A stretch of 45,989 bases of DNA from Bauldia sp. GTDB taxonomy: Bacteria > Pseudomonadota > Alphaproteobacteria > Rhizobiales > Kaistiaceae. The number at the start of each line of letters is the position of its first letter. The first letter of the stretch is position 1. Below, one piece after another: positions 43,234 to 45,989 of this stretch. The notes beneath the pieces are model-generated. The model saw nothing but the letters and a program-made list of their open reading frames with translations. It was not told where the DNA came from and made no database searches. The DNA lies in NCBI GenBank assembly GCA_020853895.1, contig JADYYB010000106.1:1-45989 (forward strand). Direction: 5' to 3'. Position numbers and translations under genes: made by a program.

Positions 43234-43850
43234 CGGGCGCTCCGCATGGCGTCGACGAGGCGCCAGCCGGCCGGCACGGCGAGGGCGGCGAGCGCGATCT
43301 TGACGAGGTCGGCGAGGATGAAGGGCTGGATCGCGCCGGCGAAGGCGCGCTCCGGGCCGACGCCGACCGCGCCGGTCGAAAGATGCGCGAACCAGGAGAG
43401 CCAGACGAAGCCCATCATGAAGACCACGATGTCGGCCAGGACCATGGCGGCGAAGAGGGCGGGGATCGACCGGCTCAGCCCGCGGTCGGCGACGAGGCCG
43501 ACGATGAAGGCGAGCGGGATGAAGCCGATCAGGAAGCCGGCGGTCGGCCCGAGGAAATAGGCGGGGCCCGCGGCGGCGCCGATCGAGAAGACCGGGAGGC
43601 CGGCGAAGCCCTCGGCGAGATAGGCGAGGACGGTTGCGACCGCAAGGCGCGAGCCATAGGCGGCGGCGATCGCCATGACCGCGAAGGTCTGCAGGGTCAT
43701 TGGCACCGGCCAGAACGGCACGTTGATCTTCGCCGAGAGGGCGAGGAGGAGGGTTCCCACCAGCACCAGCACGACCGCCCTCAAGGCGGTGTTGATCGAC
43801 TCCGGCCACAGGGCGAGGGCAAGGGCGTTGTCGTTGCGGGCTGGCGTCAT
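43230..43850 (-). CDS. bioY: Biotin transporter BioY
   Basis: Membrane S-component of the biotin ECF transporter, 206 residues and about six helices. The family segments are visible: LSAKINVPFWPVPMTLQTFAVM with the conserved PVPMTLQT, LAEGFAGLPVFSIGAAAGPAYFLGPTAGFLIGFIPLAFIVG, and FILADLVKIALAALAVPAGW. The ATG at 43850 has GGAG upstream; the longer open frame to 44072 is not family-like. No bioM or bioN follows, so it works alone or with distant partners, as many alphaproteobacterial BioY proteins do. No BioR box (TTATNNATAA) was seen upstream. Confidence 0.94.
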   Translation of the reverse strand: MTPARNDNALALALWPESINTALRAVVLVLVGTLLLALSAKINVPFWPVPMTLQTFAVMAIAAAYGSRLAVATVLAYLAEGFAGLPVFSIGAAAGPAYFLGPTAGFLIGFIPLAFIVGLVADRGLSRSIPALFAAMVLADIVVFMMGFVWLSWFAHLSTGAVGVGPERAFAGAIQPFILADLVKIALAALAVPAGWRLVDAMRSAR

Positions 43851-44093
43851 CCTGGTCTCCGAAAAGGAAGGGAAGCGCAGCGGGGCGCTGCGGCAGAAGC
43901 TATATTGCCGGGCCATCCCCGTCACAAGGGTCGCAAAAACGGATGCCTGCCCTGTGCAGAATTCCGTTGTGCAACGCGCGCGAGCAGGTCTCTCCTTCAG
44001 CCGCGCGGATGGCTCCAGATTTGAACGCCCAGGGGCCCGAATCTTCTTGCAACTCCCGGTAATCCGAGCCATATCCTAGGCGTTCGGGCACTT

Positions 44094-44231
44094 ATGGACC
44101 CGGAGAACTGGAAAGCGCTGGGGCTAGGCCCTCCGCCGCCGGACGTGAAAATCCGGCTTATTGAGAGAGACGCTGCGATTCCTTTCCCCGTAACAGAGAT
44201 GCCGACACCTCGGGTTCACCCCGTTCGCTAA
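44094..44231 (+). CDS. Possible 45-residue small protein in the csp leader
   Basis: ATG at 44094 to TAA at 44231: a Pro-rich 45-residue frame (DPENWKALGLGPPPPDVKIR...TPRVHPVR). It fills most of the space before the cold-shock gene and ends 24 bases before its ATG. No good ribosome-binding site precedes it and third-position G+C is only moderate, so it may be a chance frame in a structured csp leader. Confidence 0.3.
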   Translation: MDPENWKALGLGPPPPDVKIRLIERDAAIPFPVTEMPTPRVHPVR

Positions 44232-44255
44232 ACCAAGGGCAAGGAATTACCCCAC

Positions 44256-44468
44256 ATGCGCCAGACCGGCACCGTAAAGTTCTTCAATACTTCTAAAGGC
44301 TTCGGCTTCATCACCCCCGACGGCGGGGCCAAGGACGTGTTCGTTCACGTCTCGGCTCTCGAGCGCTCGGGCATCCCCTCGCTCACCGACGGGGCCCGCG
44401 TCTCCTTCGAGACCGAGCCGGATCGCAGCGGCAAGGGCCCGAAGGCCGTCAACCTGCAGCTCGCCTAA
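44256..44468 (+). CDS. Cold-shock protein (CspA family)
   Basis: A 70-residue single-stranded nucleic-acid chaperone: one OB-fold with RNP1 KGFGFITP (residues 14-21) and RNP2 VFVHVSAL (28-35), starting MRQTGTVKFFNTSKGFGF. Slightly longer than CspA with a typical LTDGARVSFETEPDRSGKGPKAVNLQLA tail. The ATG has GGAATT-like AAGGAAT upstream. A strong rho-independent terminator follows 24 bases after the stop, and a 180-bp upstream region gives room for a long regulatory leader. Whether it is cold-induced cannot be told. Confidence 0.96.
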   Translation: MRQTGTVKFFNTSKGFGFITPDGGAKDVFVHVSALERSGIPSLTDGARVSFETEPDRSGKGPKAVNLQLA

Positions 44469-44492
44469 CACTCGAGTTCGAAGCCAGTCCGA

Positions 44493-44523
44493 AACGCCGC
44501 CTTCACGGCGGCGTTTTGCTTTT
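44493..44523 (+). terminator. Rho-independent terminator of the cold-shock gene
   Basis: Perfect 9-bp stem AACGCCGCC (44493-44501) / GGCGGCGTT (44507-44515) with a 5-base loop TTCAC, running into TTTTGCTTTT. It begins 24 bases after the stop codon. Confidence 0.9.
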
Positions 44524-44561
44524 GGGGGGGTGGCTTCCGGCCACTCCATGCCCGCACTGCC

Positions 44562-44731
44562 CTGAACCTACCCCTTGAGGGGAGGTCGAAAAACGCGCAG
44601 CGTTTTCGGGTGGGGGCTAGCCGGCGAAGCCGGCGTTCTTCCCGCATTCCTCTGCGCCCCTCGATGGCGCGCGTGGCACCCCCACCCAAAACCGCTTCGC
44701 GGTTTTGACCTCCCCTCAAGGGGGAGTTCAG
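44562..44731. repeat. Fold-back intergenic repeat, family A, divergent copy 4
   Basis: About 170 bp with the family A plan but altered sequence: CTGAACCTACCCC-TTGA-GGGGAGGTCGAA at the left, inner CGGGTGGGGGCTAG, a central GCCGGC-GAA-GCCGGC hairpin, CACCCCCACCC, and a right arm TTTGACCTCCCC-TCAA-GGGGGAGTTCAG. Paired changes in the arms (TTAACC to TGAACC at one end, GGTTAAG to GTTCAG at the other) keep the terminal pairing. Confidence 0.75.
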
Positions 44732-44754
44732 GTCAGGAGTCTCGACGGGGCCGG

Positions 44755-45939
44755 CTAGCGGGCGTTGGCGGGGTCGGAGAGGAACTCGCCGACGCGGGCC
44801 AGCGCCTTCCGGATGTTTTCTTCCGAGTTGGCGTAGCTGACGCGGATATAGCCCTCGCCGTAGATGCCGAAATCGGGGCCGCCGATGGTGGCGACGCCGG
44901 TCTCCTCGAGAAGCGCGGACGCCAGGGGCTTCGCCTTCCAGCCGGTCTTGCTCACATTCGGGAAGGTGTAGAAGGCGCCCTTGGGCACGGCGGCGCTGAC
45001 GCCGGGCAGGGCGTTGAGGAGTTCCACCACCACCTTCCGTCGCGTGTCGAAGGCGGCGACCATGGCGCGGACGGCGTCCTGCGGGCCGGTCAGCGCGGCG
45101 ATGCCGGCATATTGGGTCGGCGCGTTCACGCAGGACCAGCCGTTGACGGCGAGCTTCCGCACCTTGTCGAAGATCGCGTCCGGCCACAGCGACCAGCCGA
45201 GGCGCCAGCCGGTCATGGCGTAGGTCTTGGACCAGCCGTCGAGGAGGATGAGCCGGTCCCTGATCTCCGGGTAGGAGAGGAAGGACGCGTGCTCGAGGCC
45301 GTCATAGGTCATGGCGGCGTAGATCTCGTCCGACATGATCGCCACGTCCGGCCACTCCGCGAGGCCGGCGACGAGCTTGTCGATCTCGGCCTTGGGCGTC
45401 ACGCCACCGGTCGGGTTGGCCGGCGAGTTGACGATGATGAGCCGCGTCCGGGGCGTGATCAGCGACAGCGTCTCCTCGGCGGAGAAGCCGAAGCCGTAAG
45501 CCTCGTGGATCGGGATCGGCACGGGTTTCGCGCCGGTGAACTCGATCATCGAGCGGTAGATCGGGAAGCCGGGATCCGGGTAGAGGATCTCCACGCCCGG
45601 CTCGCCGAACATCAGGATCGCCGCGAACATCGTGACCTTGCCGCCCGGCATGATGGCGACGAGGTCGGGGGAGATCGTCACGCCGTATTTCTTGTGCACG
45701 TCCTCGGCGACGGCTTCTCTAAGGGCGAGGATGCCGGTCGCGGGCGTATAGCCGTGATGGCCGTCGCGGAGCGCCTTGATGGCCGCCTCGACGATATGCT
45801 CGGGGGTCCGGAAATCGGGCTGGCCGATGCCGAGATTGATGACGTCGCGGCCGCTGGCGGCCAGCGCGTTGGCGCGAGCGAGAACGGCGAAGGCGTTCTC
45901 CTCGCCGATCCGATCGAAGCCGGCGATGGTATGGAGCAT
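44755..45939 (-). CDS. PLP-dependent aminotransferase, aspartate type (fold I)
   Basis: A 394-residue class I/II aminotransferase. The PLP lysine is Lys238 in LDGWSKTYAMTGWRLGW; Asp204 (MSDEIYAAM) and Asn175 (NSPANPTGG) bind the cofactor, and GIGQPDFRTPEHI near residue 37 is typical of the Igamma group that transaminates aspartate, aromatic or branched amino acids. C-terminal IRVSYANSEENIRKAL carries the substrate arginine. The ATG at 45939 is the only sensible start. The stop lies 23 bases from the family A copy 4 repeat. Precise amino-acid preference cannot be read. Confidence 0.94.
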   Translation of the reverse strand: MLHTIAGFDRIGEENAFAVLARANALAASGRDVINLGIGQPDFRTPEHIVEAAIKALRDGHHGYTPATGILALREAVAEDVHKKYGVTISPDLVAIMPGGKVTMFAAILMFGEPGVEILYPDPGFPIYRSMIEFTGAKPVPIPIHEAYGFGFSAEETLSLITPRTRLIIVNSPANPTGGVTPKAEIDKLVAGLAEWPDVAIMSDEIYAAMTYDGLEHASFLSYPEIRDRLILLDGWSKTYAMTGWRLGWSLWPDAIFDKVRKLAVNGWSCVNAPTQYAGIAALTGPQDAVRAMVAAFDTRRKVVVELLNALPGVSAAVPKGAFYTFPNVSKTGWKAKPLASALLEETGVATIGGPDFGIYGEGYIRVSYANSEENIRKALARVGEFLSDPANAR

Positions 45940-45967
45940 TGGTGCCTTCCCCCGAGTTCCCTCGGCG

Positions 45968-45989
45968 GCGGATTTAGCTCAGAAGGGGC
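45968..45989 (+). tRNA. Possible 5' end of a tRNA gene cut by the window edge
   Basis: The last 22 bases, beginning GCGGATTTAGCTCAG, read like tRNA positions 1-20: U8, A9, G10, the D-stem GCTC, A14, G15 and G18-G19 are all in place, and TAGCTCAGAAGG matches the TAGCNNAGNNGG A-box pattern. The rest lies outside the window, so the anticodon and the gene itself cannot be confirmed. Confidence 0.35.

Noticed and set aside
43851..44072. N-terminal extension of BioY in the long open frame, and a BioR operator
   Set aside because: The extension is Cys/Arg-rich and unlike the family; no TTATNNATAA-type site was found upstream of bioY.

Overview
The window is GC-rich (around two thirds G+C by eye), densely coded chromosomal DNA from an alphaproteobacterium, most likely of the Hyphomicrobiales (Rhizobiales). 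The reasons are the codon bias, the SfnG/SsuD/Rrf2 sulfur locus, the short BioY, the orphan beta-propeller phytase and the GC-rich fold-back intergenic repeats. Taxonomy is inferred from gene content; there is no rRNA gene to confirm it. No complete mobile element with a transposase, no CRISPR array and no prophage is visible.

Region 1 (1-12,850) is a sulfur-scavenging locus: a multi-domain rhodanese (cut by the window edge), an orphan Tat-exported family-5 solute-binding protein, an SfnG-like FMNH2-dependent monooxygenase, an SfnB/DszC-like acyl-CoA-dehydrogenase-fold enzyme, a flavin reductase that can supply reduced flavin, an FAD/NAD(P)-binding protein, a cysteine-containing Rrf2-family regulator, the complete sulfonate operon ssuADCB, and a glutathione transferase. 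Three of its intergenic regions carry related AT-rich GTCTA/TAGAC palindromes, which I read as operators, probably for the Rrf2 protein.

Region 2 (12,900-21,300) makes surface carbohydrate: a ring-cleaving dioxygenase-type VOC protein, then the dTDP-L-rhamnose operon in the order rfbC-B-D-A with overlapping ends, then an opposite-strand cluster of a CapD/FlaA1-type dehydratase, a sulfotransferase, a methyltransferase and a glycosyltransferase-like protein.

Region 3 (21,500-31,600) holds small housekeeping genes (zinc ribbon, membrane cytochrome c) followed by a set of exported phosphorus-scavenging proteins: glycerophosphodiester phosphodiesterase, endonuclease/exonuclease/phosphatase, beta-propeller phytase and a phytase-esterase-like protein. 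Four of these have an 18-bp Pho-box-like direct repeat upstream. The set is interrupted by a lower-GC gene encoding three Tudor/agenet-like repeats plus a zinc-knuckle-like C-terminus, the most unusual protein here. A degenerate site-2 protease follows.

Region 4 (31,600-45,989) is mixed core: a promoter plus structured-RNA candidate in a gene-free 660-bp gap, a 5'-3' exonuclease, aldo/keto reductase, DUF2630, RecQ, a family 9 glycosyltransferase, an eukaryote-like (type 2) isoleucyl-tRNA synthetase, a secreted HEXXH metallopeptidase overlapping bioY, a cold-shock protein with a clear terminator, an aspartate-type aminotransferase, and possibly the start of a tRNA gene at the very end.

Intergenic spaces carry two related families of long fold-back repeats. 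Family A (about 170 bp) is present at 5,277, 17,444, 33,115 and, divergent, 44,562. Family B (213-234 bp) is present at 33,277 and 41,677. The B copy at 33,277 sits inside the terminal hairpin of an A copy, flanked by a 10-bp near-perfect direct repeat. The other B copy also sits at the apex of a palindrome. This nested, hairpin-targeting arrangement and the sulfur operator set are the most interesting non-coding signals.
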